From Latrodectus hesperus (lineage: Eukaryota; Arthropoda; Arachnida; Araneae; Theridiidae): 64,000 nt of DNA. Within the stretch, counting starts at the first letter, position 1. The number at the start of each line of letters is the position of its first letter. Made by a program: the position numbers and the translations under genes. The stretch lies in assembly GCA_037975125.1 (NCBI GenBank), contig CM075853.1:34298613-34362612 (forward strand), in the 5' to 3' direction. The notes under the pieces are model-generated. The model did not search any database. It was not told the DNA's origin and worked only from the letters and a program-made list of their open reading frames with translations. Below, piece after piece: positions 1-14,690 of the stretch.

Positions 1-635
1 CGACTATAATATAAGAGAGAAATGAACGGAACTGTATATATGCATTTGACGTTACTTATATGCGATTGCTGTTTTCCGAAGCACACCCTAATGCTGTTCA
101 AGTTAAATTTCATGCTTCCGGAAATCTACTTGAATTCAGTAGCATCCGGAAATACTATATCGTGTAATGATTTTAATTTGTACTCATATAGGTCAGTAAA
201 AGCCTTAATATACTTCTTGAACTGATGAATCAGACGCTTTTTAGACTTTTGTTGTTTCACGGCTGTGCAATAGCTCCAGAATGAATATTTTGTCATAAAC
301 TGCATAATATTTTAAACGAGGATAAGCCCGCCACTTCATAAGCAATTATCTAAATAAAATATTCTTCTAAAGCCTGCTCAAGTTTCAGAACCACTGACTG
401 TGATGAGTTATTTTGAATTCTTCCAGTGCGAAAACCTCTCCCAGTGAAATAATATTGGAGTTAATTCTCGATATTTTAAAAGTTTTTTTAAAAAAAAAAA
501 ACACTTGCTTTGATTTCAATAGTTTATAACCAATATCAAATGTCTAATGTGAATGCTTCCAAGATTTTTGTTAAATATTTGATCATCACACGCAAGGATA
601 AGTAGGAGAACCGATTCTCTGAAACATTTACTTCG
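1..635. other. Intergenic AT-rich DNA, no gene recognised
   Basis: Only short open frames with no recognisable motif occur here, and I see no P450 exon in it. The sequence just before 636 begins to look like the LINE that follows. Confidence 0.5.
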
Positions 636-1108
636 ACAGCGTTGTCTCACACACCTGGCCGGAGCACACACAAATTATTTGTTTTTCAGATGACATACTC
701 CTAATCACAAGAGATAAAACCAGAGCAGAATTAAAACACCACAGCAATGAATCCCTACAGATTTTCTCAAATCTTTGCAACGCTCTTTAACTCACTATCT
801 CACCACAAAAGTCACAAGCAAAGATAATTCATAAAAAATCCAGGACTCTAAAATCCAACCCAAAAATAATGCTTAATGGCAGTAGCCTAAGACATACTAA
901 ATCACTCAACCACCTCGGGGTCACAATAGACAATAAGCTCTCCTTCTTACAACACATCCGAAACTTAAAGACAAAAGTCCTCCTCATCTCCTAAAGAATA
1001 GGATGTATAATGGGTTGTGACTAGGGCCTTCGAGGCTAACTCCTCAAAATCATTTACACCACCATTATTCAACGGATTATCCTTTATGCAGCCTCATTCT
1101 GGGCATTC

Positions 1109-1266
<158 letters not shown>

Positions 1267-1540
1267 AACAACACGAAAGATAAAATTACTCTCCAGTCTA
1301 CAACACCTCTTCACCCTCCAAATCACAAGGACATACCGAACCACGCCATCAATCAGTCTCACTATTCTCTCTGGCATTCCTCCACTCCACCTCCAACTTA
1401 AATACGAAGCTTTAAAGACAGCAATCCTCAAACTTAACGAACCAGTGAACATTGATAGAGAAATTCTTCATCCAGATTAAATAGAGGACAAGGCCCATAA
1501 GGATCTGATTCACCCAGGTAAACACCATATAGGCATCAAA

Positions 1541-2017
1541 GTGATTATCAACAAAAATTCAATCTTACAGCCTACTCCCAACCACCCCAACTATTACACA
1601 GACGGGTCAAAATTAGATGAATCAACTGGAGCAGCTTTTGTTTTACTAATCAATGACAGCATCATCACGACAAATAAATTCTTACTAAATCCAAGGAATA
1701 CAGTATTCCAGGCTGAGGCTGTCACCATGCTTGAAACCATAAAGCACGCCTTAAACTCCAAATACCCAAAATCAACAATCTGGTCAGACAGCCAATTTAC
1801 CCTTCTAGCCATAAACAACCTCTTACATTGTTCCTCCCTTATTCAACCAATTCCATCACTGATAACCGATGCAGCAAATTCATGTAAATTCACTATCATC
1901 TGGACCAGAGCTCACATTGGCATCCAAGGCAATGAGCAGCTGACGCAGCTGCGAAAGAAACAACCAGACTTCCAACAGATGAACAATGTCACCTTGCATG
2001 GTAGCAATCATCAATAA
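1541..2017 (+). pseudogene. LINE RNase H domain remnant
   Basis: This 158-codon open frame is the RNase H domain of the surrounding LINE. The catalytic acidic residues appear in the expected order: Asp in YTDGSK, Glu in FQAEAV and Asp in IWSDSQ. The late histidine block AHIGIQGNEQ is present. The final aspartate usually following GNE is lost because the sequence runs into QLTQL and a stop. The domain would remove RNA from the RNA:DNA hybrid during retrotransposition. With the flanking RT broken, it is a relic. Confidence 0.85.
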
Positions 2018-2500
2018 AACACAACCTTAAATCTTAAAAATTAGCCTCATGGCAAACAGCATGGACAATAGCACACCACAGGGAAGAACAACTAACAAAA
2101 TAATTCCAAAAGTCTCCGAGCCACACCTACTGGATAACCCGTATGTAAATTGCTTCGTAACAGATCATGGTCCATTCCCAATTTACTTTAAAAAATAAAT
2201 CGAACATCTTCATCTCTCTGTCTCTGTGGCAAAGAAGGCCATCCTTTCCACTACATTACAGGATGCAGCTACACCGCACAGCATCGTCTCAAATGCCCTC
2301 AAAATCTTAACTACATCGATTTTCTTCGATTCTGTCTTCGTTCAACTCCCCACAAAAGTAACACATACGCTAAGCTCCTCACAGAAAAAGGTCTCGATCC
2401 GTGAAAGGATAGGAATCCTCTTTCTATCAGCTCGCCAGACGATTCATCAGACTCAGACTTTTAACCTCCTATGTTTAAACAAACTTGAACTTTTAGTTAG

Positions 2501-3897
2501 AGACTTCATAACTGAAATGACTGTTTTTTCCCTTCCAATCACAGAATCAAGGACTTTGCAGCCATACAATAGTTTCATTCTCCATTTGTATATAACTTTT
2601 CATTGTCTCATTTACTTATACTTTTTTAAAAATTCCTATCTTTAAATATTTTTTTTAAATTTCAATCATTCATCCTTATGTTGTCATCCCTGCCTGATAT
2701 AGAACTGTAATGTTTTGGACATTGCGAGATCCAATACATGGCTTTAAGGCCCCACCACTGTAAATCCTTCATTTTCAACAGCATGCTGGGTGACGGCACA
2801 GTTTGGGGACAACCTTTTAACACCTGGAAGGTGCTGCTTGCTCAAGATGGTGAGAGTGGACTAAACCCGATAACCGATTGGTACAGAACGGGGTTCACTC
2901 CCATCTCTTATGTATGTATGTTCATTGCCATCTCTGTCTCTGTTTGCCGAGTTTCGTCACTTTTTGGCTATTCGTTCTTGGTGTTGCATTTTCAATATCC
3001 GACAGTGTATCATGAAAGTGGTTACTTACATTATTTCTATCAACTTTTCGTAAGCATATAATTTGAGCAATCGTATTTTTATTGGTATCAATTAGACTTA
3101 AGAAGTCAAACGCTTTTCTTATCAACGCAATCAGTCTTTCAATATAATTCAGAAAAACTAAAGTATCACCGTTCTTAAGTTTTTTTAAACAATTGTCATC
3201 GTTCAAGAACTATAAACCTTTAAGTGCATCTGTTTTATGGAAGTAATCAACTTAAGAGTTAGAAAATAATTTTTAAGAATTTATTTATGCTTTAATATTA
3301 ACTGGCTTTTTATCATAAAACTTATTGAAAAATAGTTACACATTAAGTTTTACAGTATCAAAGAAATATCGACATTAATTTTTAAAAAAATATCTTGGAA
3401 TAATAATCTAAATATCAAACATAGAGGGTTATTTAATGGTGCGAAATAATACAATTAATTTAAAAAAACTAACGTATTTGGTGGAAGCTAATAATTTTTA
3501 TATTTACTCACTGTAGATCAAGTATCAAATGAGTCACTTATATATATTAATATTTAAAAATAGAATGCAAGATTTTTATCCTAATTTTTGTGTGTGGTTG
3601 GCATTTGAAACATTGGAACAAGATAAAGAATTTATATGATTGGGAAGATAAACTGAGATTCGAAATTTTTAGATTATTTCCAAGATTCCATGATTCAGTG
3701 ATTTTGAAATGCCAAATGTTATTCTAAGTATAAGTATTCCATAAATCATCCCATGCAGTAACTATAAATGGTGAAAAAAATACCATTTAATAAATATTCT
3801 ACATTATGTAAGCAGGTAATTTATAATCACTCCGTTAAATATTTCCTATTTAATAAATATTGATCTCAAAGTATAGTTTGCTCTTCTTTTTGAACAG
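2501..3897. other. LINE 3' tail and AT-rich DNA without recognised genes
   Basis: The first 250 bp or so may be the LINE 3' UTR. The rest is AT-rich, with short open frames that match nothing I recognise. It may be intron of the P450 gene if upstream exons exist outside the window. Confidence 0.4.
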
Positions 3898-4080
3898 CTG
3901 GGGGATATGTTGTTCCAGCCGGATCAACTTGTGGCGTTTTTACTTATCGACTTCATAGGGATCCAAAAGTGTACCCAAATCCGGAGAAATTTGATCCGGA
4001 TAGATTTACTCCCGAAAATTGTGCAGGGCGTCATGCCTTTGCTTATGTTCCATTTTCTGCTGGACCAAGAAATTGTATCG
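3898..4080 (+). CDS. Cytochrome P450 (CYP4-type), penultimate exon
   Basis: The exon encodes the region before and including the haem-binding loop of a microsomal P450. It contains [19 protein letters not shown] (the PERF-type block) and the cysteine signature [10 protein letters not shown], whose Cys ligates haem iron. A CAG acceptor precedes 3898 and a GTAAG donor begins at 4081. The first two bases finish a codon from an exon not seen here. The chemistry would be NADPH-dependent mono-oxygenation at the ER membrane. The closing GQRFALMEEK of the next exon is typical of clan 4. The substrate cannot be inferred. Confidence 0.93.
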
Positions 4081-4201
4081 GTAAGAATTCATATGCATTT
4101 ATGCTTTATCATACTGAATCTTATTAATGTTCGCAACTGCGATACATCATTGTTTATGATTTATTACAAACAACCTGGCTTATTCTATTTTTATTTTTTA
4201 G

Positions 4202-4398
4202 GTCAAAGATTTGCTTTAATGGAAGAAAAAACAGTTTTATCATCTATTTTGAGGAAATACAAGATCCGATCATTAGATCCCCGTGATAAAGTTAATGTAT
4301 CAATGGAGCTTGTCTTGCGTCCTGATGGTGAATTGAGAATACAAATTCGCAACCGGAAAGATGACTTTGATTTTCATAAGATTTACTACAGACCATAA
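4202..4398 (+). CDS. Cytochrome P450 (CYP4-type), last exon
   Basis: After a 121-bp intron (AG at 4200-4201) this exon completes the Gly codon of the haem loop. It continues GQRFALMEEK, then the C-terminal beta region VNVSMELVLRPDGELRIQI, and ends YYRP with TAA at 4396-4398. The frame is intact across the junction. Together the two exons give about 126 residues, roughly a quarter of a P450. The upstream exons are not in 1-3897, so they are either beyond the window or lost. A complete gene starting outside the window is the simpler reading. Confidence 0.93.
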
Positions 4399-5968
4399 AT
4401 TATTGACAACGATCATGATATTTTCTCTGTACCTCATAAAGGATCTGATTATTAAATCGTTCTTCACAACTATCACATTTCTTATTGATACATATGTTTT
4501 TTCAGAAACATTTATTCTGATGTATTTGGTCACAAATTAATTTGTTTTCTTCTATAACCGGTTTTCTTCTAAATTTATGGTTTTGAAAGGACTCATTTTT
4601 ACTCTAATTTTAGTGCAAATATTGTTAATATATAAATTTTCGTGTTTAGAAGTTTTCTGTCTTATATTTGAATTTGTTTTATTACATGCTTTATATATAG
4701 TTTTATGCTTTATTATATACTTTGAATTTGATTTATAACTTTGATTTTATAACAATGTTTAAATTCAGTATCATAGTAATTTTTTACAGCACTAAAAATT
4801 ATTCAAATGGTGGTTATTTTATTTATTTGAAGTTTAAAATCAAACAAGTTTATAATCTATGTCAACGTCTTAGAATAAAATAATATAAGCCTAATATAAT
4901 TTGTTGATTTGGAGCAAATAAAACACACATATTCATCATAAATTCATAATGTGTACTTTCACTTTTGTTATACATAGCTACATTCAGTCTCCTTATAAAT
5001 TAAAAATTAACTTGATTTTAATTTTTTATCTGTAACAATAGAGAGAGAGAGAGTAATAGTTTTCAACATGAAATAAGTATATTAATGGTATTTGTTCCTG
5101 TGTGTTGACAAAAATTTCCAGTATCAAACTAAAACTACTATCAATATAAAAACAAAGGAATCTGAATTCCAAATCTTTATAATTAGAAGTTTTAAGATAC
5201 AATTAAGTAGCGGATAAAAATTTAGAGATTTTGAATGTCGAGTTTCTTATATTTTACATAAATTATAAGGTAATGCTTAATGACTGGATCTCTAAGACAC
5301 CAATTATTCTGAGAAAGCACTCATCTGAGATTCATTCTTCACCCTAAACAAATTTTGATGTGTTGAGATTTAAGAAACAGGACACATTTTCTCATTAATT
5401 TAAATTAATAACTAAAAGTGTTCTTTCATTTTTTGAATGCTGACTATATATAATTACCTTACTTTAATAACTATTCTTTCCAACAATTCTTATAACATGT
5501 AACAAATATTTTTTTTCACTTTTTAAATTCAATGTTATTTTGCATAATTAATTCTTATTTTTTTATCTCTTCTTTTTCTGATCTTTTTTAGTATCAGCAA
5601 ACCTTTATGCATGTGTGTGCGTGTTATGCACATACACATCATCATGGATTTCTCAATCTTTGACGAAACGTTTGTGCTTATCCATGAATTACCAGTATTG
5701 TCAACATTTGAAAAATAATTCCTCGCATACCAGTTATTATTTATTGACTTTATCGTTCCATTTGATATTATGACGTTTGGCATAATAACCTGTGTTGAAA
5801 AATTATTCAAGGTAAAATGATAGTAATATTACCAAAATGTTAATTCTTGGCAATATTACTATCGTTGTAAAATATTGCCCAAAATTAAGCTCTTTAGCTA
5901 TTGGGTTTTAAGAAATAAATTAAGCAATATCTTTTATGGTTACACTTCAAATTTTTATGTGTTCTCTT
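4399..5968. other. P450 3' UTR and flank
   Basis: AT-rich sequence with possible polyadenylation signals AATAAA at 4874-4879 and 4917-4922. No further gene is recognised. A short (GA)n run lies at about 5040-5054. Confidence 0.5.
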
Positions 5969-6249
5969 CAGAGGCGTAGCGACGGGGGGGGGCAAGGGGC
6001 CTACCATGCCCCGGGCGCAGCATACAGAAGGGCGCCAAATCATTTCAAAGCTAAACAAAATTTTTCAGAAAATTTCAATCTTTGTATTATCATAATATCA
6101 GTTTTATTCGGAGAAATAAACTTTTCATTTTATAATTATTTTGTCATGTCCAAGGAAAAATAAAAAATACTCCAGAGGGAGGAATCAGATTTGGAAAAGA
6201 AAAGAAGTTGCTGATGAAAAATGAGGAAGAGCTGCATTAGCTTGCCATA

Positions 6250-7121
6250 AGCGAAATTCTTACTCTTATATTTGTTTTATATTAATAATTTTGCATGGTT
6301 TAGTTCCTTTTAAAAATTGTGATCTTTTAACCATGCTTTTGATTTTCATTTCTTAATTAGTTAGATTTTTGGTTTTCATTCTTTTAATATTTTCCTTTTT
6401 AAGTTCCAAAGTTTGCTCAAAGATTGTGATATTATTGTTTTGTACTACAAATCTTGTAAATGTGTAAATAACGAAAATGTCTTAATTTTTTTTCATATAA
6501 AATTTCTGGAATATTAGATTGGTCAGTTCCATATTAATGCATATGAGAGGTTTTCATTTTAGTATAAAGTTATTTACTAAATTATTTGTGTTAATGTTAT
6601 GTGGTAATTTTTGGATTTATTAACTTAGGGAGATTACAGAAGAGTAAGCTCATGAAAGACACCTACTTAATTTGTGAATACGCCAAGATTCACAGTGTCC
6701 TTTATGACTCATTTGTTATACAGGTTATCTAAGTCAAGTCATAAACTAAAAAAAATCATAATAATAATATTAACAAAACAAATAAGTTTATTTTACTTAA
6801 TATAAAAAAATAAAAACGTTCAACGAATATTATTTTCTTTGAATCCTTCTGGATGCTATAATTATTCAAAACTTAAAAGTTTTTTTTCGAAATTTCAGTG
6901 TTTTGAAATATTATTTGTCGTGCTATTTTTTAATTTCTCATAACAGATTAAATAATTTTATTTAACAATACTTCCTAATATATATACTTCACTAATATTT
7001 TTGATATACTTTTATGATAAAAATGTAAAAATTTAATCTTATTTTGATTATAATAACGTAATAAATAATAATGCGCAAAAATAGAACATTTCATATAACT
7101 GAAATATTACTAATAGAAACT
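6250..7121. other. AT-rich stretch inside the hAT remnant
   Basis: No coding sequence, RNA gene or recognisable repeat was seen. Confidence 0.4.
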
Positions 7122-7167
7122 TGTAAGAATTTAAATGTACTATTAATAACAGAAAAGTCCGATTTTA
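7122..7167 (+). repeat. Left arm of perfect 46-bp inverted repeat
   Basis: This 46-nt segment is exactly reverse-complementary to 9379-9424. Both arms abut TA-rich microsatellites that lie between them. Confidence 0.97.
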
Positions 7168-7168
7168 C

Positions 7169-7170
<2 letters not shown>

Positions 7171-7207
<37 letters not shown>

Positions 7208-7209
7208 CT

Positions 7210-7292
<83 letters not shown>
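7171..7292. repeat. (CA)n plus (TA)n compound microsatellite
   Basis: CA dinucleotides run from 7171 to about 7206. TA dinucleotides follow at 7218-7258 and 7265-7292. Translations of this tract are meaningless. Confidence 0.97.
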
Positions 7293-7298
<6 letters not shown>

Positions 7299-9291
7299 TA
7301 TTGAGACTTAGTGAAATTGTATTATCCCAAAATAAAAATAAAACCCTTGTATTTTTTATCTCAGGCTTTTACTGTTGTAGCCATTCAGTCTAGTGTCGCG
7401 TTACACTCGTGAGAAAATTCCTGCTGAAACGTGTTTCATAATAGCGGTTCCCTTTGTCCAAAATATTGTGTCCGGCACCAGACTGACCTTCAAAGAAAAG
7501 GGGGAAATTTTTCATAAAATAGCACTACAGTATGGCGCGTAGGGAATTGTCTTCCTGGAATAGAAATGGAGGGGATCGAGAACTAACTATCTCCAATTTC
7601 TAGGATGACACATAAACTTTCCTTCCTTTTTATTATTCACACGGTTTGTATTTCGTTTCTTCCAAAACATCGCTTCATGGGAATAAAAATGTAAACTTTT
7701 GAAAATCTGGAGTTCTGACATTTAAAATATTATCGCCGTAAGTTATACTTTCTGTCTACAATGTAATTTTTCAATTTGAATATTTATTTCATATTTTTGC
7801 TGGTATAAAAATTTACTACCTTAAGCTTGCAGAGTTTTGAAAATTAAATTACTTATTAGTTAAAACTATTCATTTAAAAGTAATTTACTTAATGTTTAAA
7901 TGTTTTTATTTGGGGAAATAATTTTTATTTGACTCGTAATTTTGTTGGCTTTACATTAGCACCTTATATTAAAAAAATCTTTTTTCAAATGGTATAAATT
8001 AAAAAGCTGTGAATGTTTTTTTTTTTCCTTTTTAAATGTTTTTTTTCTTTCTTTTCTGTATGCTTAAACGAACAGAATCTTCTTCTTTAATTCCGTAACA
8101 ACTTAATACAGGTCTTAGCTGCCTTTACAGCTCGCCTTAAATATACAGAATATATTTCTTAATTAATTAGTTCAATTTATAAAAATTTAAATAAATCTTT
8201 TAACTTAAAAAATTTGTTCAAGAAATTTATAAAGAAATCAAAAATATTTCTCATTTTACATTGTAAAATTCTAAAAATAAGATCGTCTTTAAATGATATA
8301 AATTTATTGAAAAAGAAAAAAAGAAAAGAAAAGAGAAAAAAAACTTCCTGCCATTGCATGTGCAGCACTTCCAAAATGATTCTTAATAGAAATAAATCTT
8401 AATTTTAATAAAAATTACTTATTTTAATATCTTAAATTAAACAGTTAAATGCCTTAAAAATACAAAGAAAATTTTCACTACTACGATAACTGAAAAAATT
8501 TCTTTAAATAAAATTAAGCGATATAACAGTTAAAATACATATTTTATCTCAGCTATTGTAATTCTTGATAATATTTTGAATCAATGAAGAAAGATCAATA
8601 TAGAGTGCATCAGTTTTGAGAAAAAAAGTAATATTAATAATATAATACATTTTGTTTGGCTGAAAATTTCTGATTAGATTAAATATACATAGTTTTATTT
8701 GAATTTATGTGTGTTTTGATTTTTGATTTTAGAAATTTGAAAAATATTTTTGTTGTCTGTATTGGCGTTCCGTTGCTCATCAGATATTTGCATTGATAAT
8801 GCTTTGGCCTAATTTAGTTATCTAAACTGAAATTAGACTTATTAACAAGGTCTTCTAATTTTGGAATCAGAAAAATATGTTTTATGGTATAAAAATGAAA
8901 TAATATAAACTATCAATATTACGTTTTGTGATTTAAATTTTTTACAATATAATTTTAGTTTACATTAATGATCTTAATGATATAATTTAAATGTTTAAAA
9001 AGATATCATTATGAAAAATCAGGTGATCTGATCCTAAATTAGGAGTGTAAAGTCTTACCCAATTATTATTTTGCAATAAATAGCTAAAGTTCGGAAAGTT
9101 AGTAACATTATAGAATTTTTTAAAATTTGTTAAGATAAGTTACAGCATACGTTCAACACCTAATAATCAACAATTTATCGAATCTTTCATAAATAAGATA
9201 ATGCACAATTAATAGGGAGTAAAAATGCTTAATTGCTTCAATTGGTTAACAAGCTAGAAAAATACATTTAAAATGTTTAAGACATTGTTAA

Positions 9292-9292
<1 letters not shown>
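7293..9292. other. AT-rich DNA with no recognised gene
   Basis: A slightly more GC-balanced block at about 7370-7620 may be an unclassified repeat. The remainder is AT-rich with short frames only. Confidence 0.4.

Positions 9293-9380
<88 letters not shown>
9293..9380. repeat. (TA)n microsatellite
   Basis: About 88 bp of uninterrupted TA dinucleotides directly abut the right arm of the 46-bp inverted repeat. Confidence 0.97.
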
Positions 9381-9384
<4 letters not shown>

Positions 9385-9424
9385 CGGACTTTTCTGTTAT
9401 TAATAGTACATTTAAATTCTTACA
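9379..9424 (-). repeat. Right arm of perfect 46-bp inverted repeat
   Basis: Exact reverse complement of 7122-7167. Similarity stops at the arm ends. Confidence 0.97.
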
Positions 9425-9517
9425 TTAAAAAATCATTAAAATCAGTTTTCTTAAAAGTTAAAAATTAATTGATAAATCAATAAATATCCCGACTTCAAAA
9501 CTGTAATATTCGGATCA

Positions 9518-9736
9518 AGGCCTACAATGCCCATCTGTTTTCCTAACCGAGGGCCCTGGGATGCGAAGCATATGTCCCGGTTAGGTGGTCAGTCCAAAGC
9601 TAAATCCTTGGTGTTTAGTTCCCAAGCATGATTGGTACTCAGTTAATCGATCCACTGAAAGGATGAAAGGCTGAGTTGACTTAGCCTGAGAATCGAACCT
9701 CGGACCTGTAGCTTGGGAGAGCTAAGTCACCGTGAT
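9518..9736 (-). mobile_element. tRNA-derived SINE, copy 1 (3' part plus B box)
   Basis: Collinear with 50186-50430, from the block aggcctacaatgcc to the block gcttgggagagc. Read on the minus strand, the head carries a Pol III B-box-like GGTTCGATTC preceded by a tRNA-like arm. The A-box end is degraded here but visible in copy 2. It sits inside the hAT remnant. Confidence 0.75.
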
Positions 9737-9756
9737 TTACAAATGTAAAAGTTTGG

Positions 9757-10125
9757 GTGAATTTTATCACACAGATTTCCATGGGAAAGAAGTCTATAGA
9801 GAAATGTAGGATTGAAAGATGTTACTCAGCAGTAGAAAAGAAACCAAAAACTCTATTTGAACTTCCAACATGCCTTATTTCAAACGGTGAAGATAGTGAG
9901 AAGAGGTTGCCATTCAAGTACTTTTTACTATTTCTGCATCAGTTGCAAGCAGTGAACGTTCATTCAGCAAAATAAAATTAATTTTCGACTTATTTATGAT
10001 TCACCATGAGTCAAAACCGTCTAAGTGATTTAACAATTTTAAGTATAGAAAAAGAAAAATTTGAAATGATAAACTTTGATAAAGTAATTGATCAATTCGC
10101 TTCAGTAAAGACACGAAAAATGTGA
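9757..10125 (+). pseudogene. hAT transposase C-terminal dimerisation domain (broken)
   Basis: Around 9925-10125 the + strand encodes SVASSERSFSKIKLI. After a frame change it reads MSQNRLSDLTILSIEKEKF and then IDQFASVKTRKM with a stop. This is the C-terminal hAT dimerisation block as found in ZMYM1-like transposases (ASAERSFSKLK...SQERLSGLAILSIE type). The upstream frame from 9757 gives about 50 residues of less certain sequence. At least one frameshift separates the two halves and the rest of the enzyme is absent, so it cannot act as a transposase. Confidence 0.85.
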
Positions 10126-11470
10126 ATGGTGTAGTATATTAAATTGCGAATACATCTATGATCTGCTTATACTATGATATGTAACGAATTATTTCCGGTT
10201 TAAATTCTTTTTATACGTTTCTTAAAATAATTGTATCAGTATATAAAATCAATTATATCTTTTTATAATTAATTTTAAGTTACATAAGTCCGGTAATTCT
10301 CATGACACTTTTCCGAATTCAATATAAGTGTTTTTTTTATTAGAATTAAATTTTGCTTAAATTTAAAACTGAGCTTGATACTTTAAATTAATATATTTTC
10401 GATTATTTTACAGTCGGTACAACATTCTGTTATTATTTATATTGTATTCTTATTAAACTCCATTTATTATAATGTATTATATATTTTTTATTACTTAGTA
10501 CATTTTATTCCCATATTTATATCGTATTATTATTTTATTTTCAAGGGGGCGCCAAAAAAGGTATCGTACCCGGGCGCCATTTATGCTCACTACGCCACTG
10601 GAATTAGAATTCTGAAAATATTTCATAAAAAAATACTTAATTTCGATTTCGAAAGCAATAGAGGAACCTTTGTAAAACGTAGATTTACCCGTGAATATTT
10701 AAACCATGTTTCCATAAGACCGTTCAAATTAATTCCATCCTCGCGCACATGAATACAAGCCATATAAACTTCGTCGATTCATGTGATCATTTCAAGTGTT
10801 GACCTAAGCCCATCGATTCATTTGATTCGAAACAAAAAGTATGTTGAGGTTCATTTTACTCATAATTATTTTATGAACTCTTAAGACATTGTTTGACAAA
10901 CCATTTCATGATAGTTCAAGCCATTCGTACTTTGACTTTAGAATAGAAATTTAAAAAATCACGTCGTGGTTAAATTTCAAGAGGCAAGGACAATTTTGTT
11001 AGTTTTTAAAGCAGTCTTTTTCACATAAATATCTTAACTTTAATCTTTTAATGAAATCATAACATATACAGTTTTAGTAAAGATTTCTGTATCTATTCTG
11101 CATTCCTAACTTGTTCATTAGACAAAATAAAGGAATTTTTTTGATAAATAACATTTAACAATCTAATTAGAATTAAAGAGGGAATGAGTTAAAGATGAAT
11201 TTGTGCAATCCATCATTTCCAATATGGGAGAGTTCAAAAGTAAATGTCATTTCTTTACATTAGCTATTTTACTCTGCGACACTTAAAAGTTTTAAAATTT
11301 ATCAATATATATTCAATTTCCTTTATGATACAGAAGTTTATTGACTTTAGTTTTAAAGCAATCTTTAATCAAGGTGTATCGCTTAAGCCATTCATCTGAG
11401 TTTTAAAAGAACGAAGAAAAATTTGGAATTTTATTAATTTATGTTTCTACATTTGCATCGGTTTCTAACT
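10126..11470. other. hAT right end and AT-rich intergenic DNA
   Basis: The hAT right terminus lies at about 10545-10600. From 10601 onward no gene, RNA or repeat is recognised. Confidence 0.4.
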
Positions 11471-11600
11471 AGGTATCGCAACTTGTTACCTTTCCTGTAC
11501 TTGGTACGTACTGAGTACAGTTACTTTTAAAGTAACAAGTATTTTACCGAATACATTTTGTCCTTGTTACAATTTCTTTTGTACTGCTATCTATCAAATT
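11471..11600. repeat. Possible left end of a hAT-like non-autonomous element
   Basis: The block contains gtac/agtac and aagtaacaagtatttt words like those in 14690-15131. Such repeated TACTT words are common at the ends of hAT-type elements. The assignment is weak: the outer bases fit the right end only loosely and no target duplication was found. Confidence 0.3.
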
Positions 11601-13831
<2,231 letters not shown>

Positions 13832-14199
13832 AATCTGAAATTGAATTTCAATAAATCTTGATTTATTATATTTAGTAAGATTTCTATAAGATAAAAATAT
13901 CTTTTCAGGAAATATGATATTTTAATATTAATGTAATGTTAAAAACGCAGTACTTTTGTTTTAAGAAATTGGAATTTATTCACTAACAAAATAATTAAAT
14001 GTATTCCTAAATTTATAAAGTTAATCTCCTTTAAATTAATTTTTTTACAGATGAAATTTTTCATTTATAATGATCATTCAATAATAATTCATTAAAATAA
14101 TTTCTATTTTAACAATGAAGTTTATATATGTATATTTTCTTTCAAAAATTTTAATTCAACAAGAGGCTTAATAGTGTAATGTTTTAGAAGACGGAGGGG

Positions 14200-14420
14200 A
14201 TTTGGCACATACGTCAAACGCTGACCAATAGAGCCGCTCCACTTATTTTCCTTTTATTTTTTATTTATTACATTACATATATTCAGACTTGTATGCTTGA
14301 TTCTTGAGATCCACTTGTAAATTTTCGTCGATAATAGGACAATGGATGGAGTTTTCAGTGTAAACAAAAACAAACCTCAGTTGACCGGAAACTACCTTAG
14401 ATACTTCCGGTTCTCTCTCT
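14200..14420 (+). promoter_or_regulatory. Candidate TATA-less promoter region for the TBL1XR1 gene
   Basis: This block is less AT-rich than its surroundings and lies about 2.4 kb upstream of the TBL1XR1 start codon. It contains a CCAAT box (gaccaatag near 14222). Two ETS-type sites lie close together in opposite orientation: ccggaa near 14385 and ttccgg near 14406. Paired ETS sites and CCAAT are common in housekeeping promoters. A 5' UTR exon here would have to splice to the acceptor at 16776-16777. No donor could be fixed with confidence. Confidence 0.3.
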
Positions 14421-14610
14421 TCGGATTGAAAATCAATGCAATCGCAAAAATTTTTATTTAAATATTTTTAGGTATTTATTTTTGTATAGGAAATTTTTTT
14501 ATTTTATCCGTTAAAATTATAACTTTTAATAAGAGTGCAATCAGTGGTGATCCAGTAATTTTTAAAATTTTTTTAATTCTTATTTAAATAATCCTGATGG
14601 ATTATCATAT

Positions 14611-14690
14611 TTTGCGAGGAATCACCCAGGGCCACGGTGGGAATCGAACTCACACTCCTACGCTCTAAAGCGATTATTTTCTTTCCTCCA
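14611..14690 (-). mobile_element. tRNA-like fragment, probably SINE head
   Basis: On the minus strand the sequence reads gagttcgattcccaccgtgg, a good B box and T-arm. There is no matching A box or D arm upstream, and the sequence continues into non-tRNA DNA. It is therefore a SINE or tRNA relic and not a tRNA gene. Confidence 0.55.

Larger units (their letters stand above)
5969..10600 (+). mobile_element. Remnant of ZMYM1-type hAT DNA transposon (internally rearranged)
   Basis: The left end at 5969 reads CAGAGGCGTAGCGACG. The right end, reverse-complemented from 10600, reads CAGTGGCGTAGTGAGC. Both ends are GC-rich and carry CCCGGGCGC and GGCGCC inside. A coding scrap near 6140-6230 resembles the basic N-terminus of ZMYM1-like hAT proteins, and the C-terminal dimerisation domain lies near 9757-10125. 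The middle is AT-rich with microsatellites and a SINE, so most of the transposase is missing. The 8-bp flanks (gttctctt and gaattaga) do not match, so the two ends may not come from one insertion. Confidence 0.6.

Noticed and set aside
5969..10600. A single clean hAT insertion
   Set aside because: The 8-bp flanks do not match and the middle lacks transposase, so the two ends are recorded as a rearranged remnant only.
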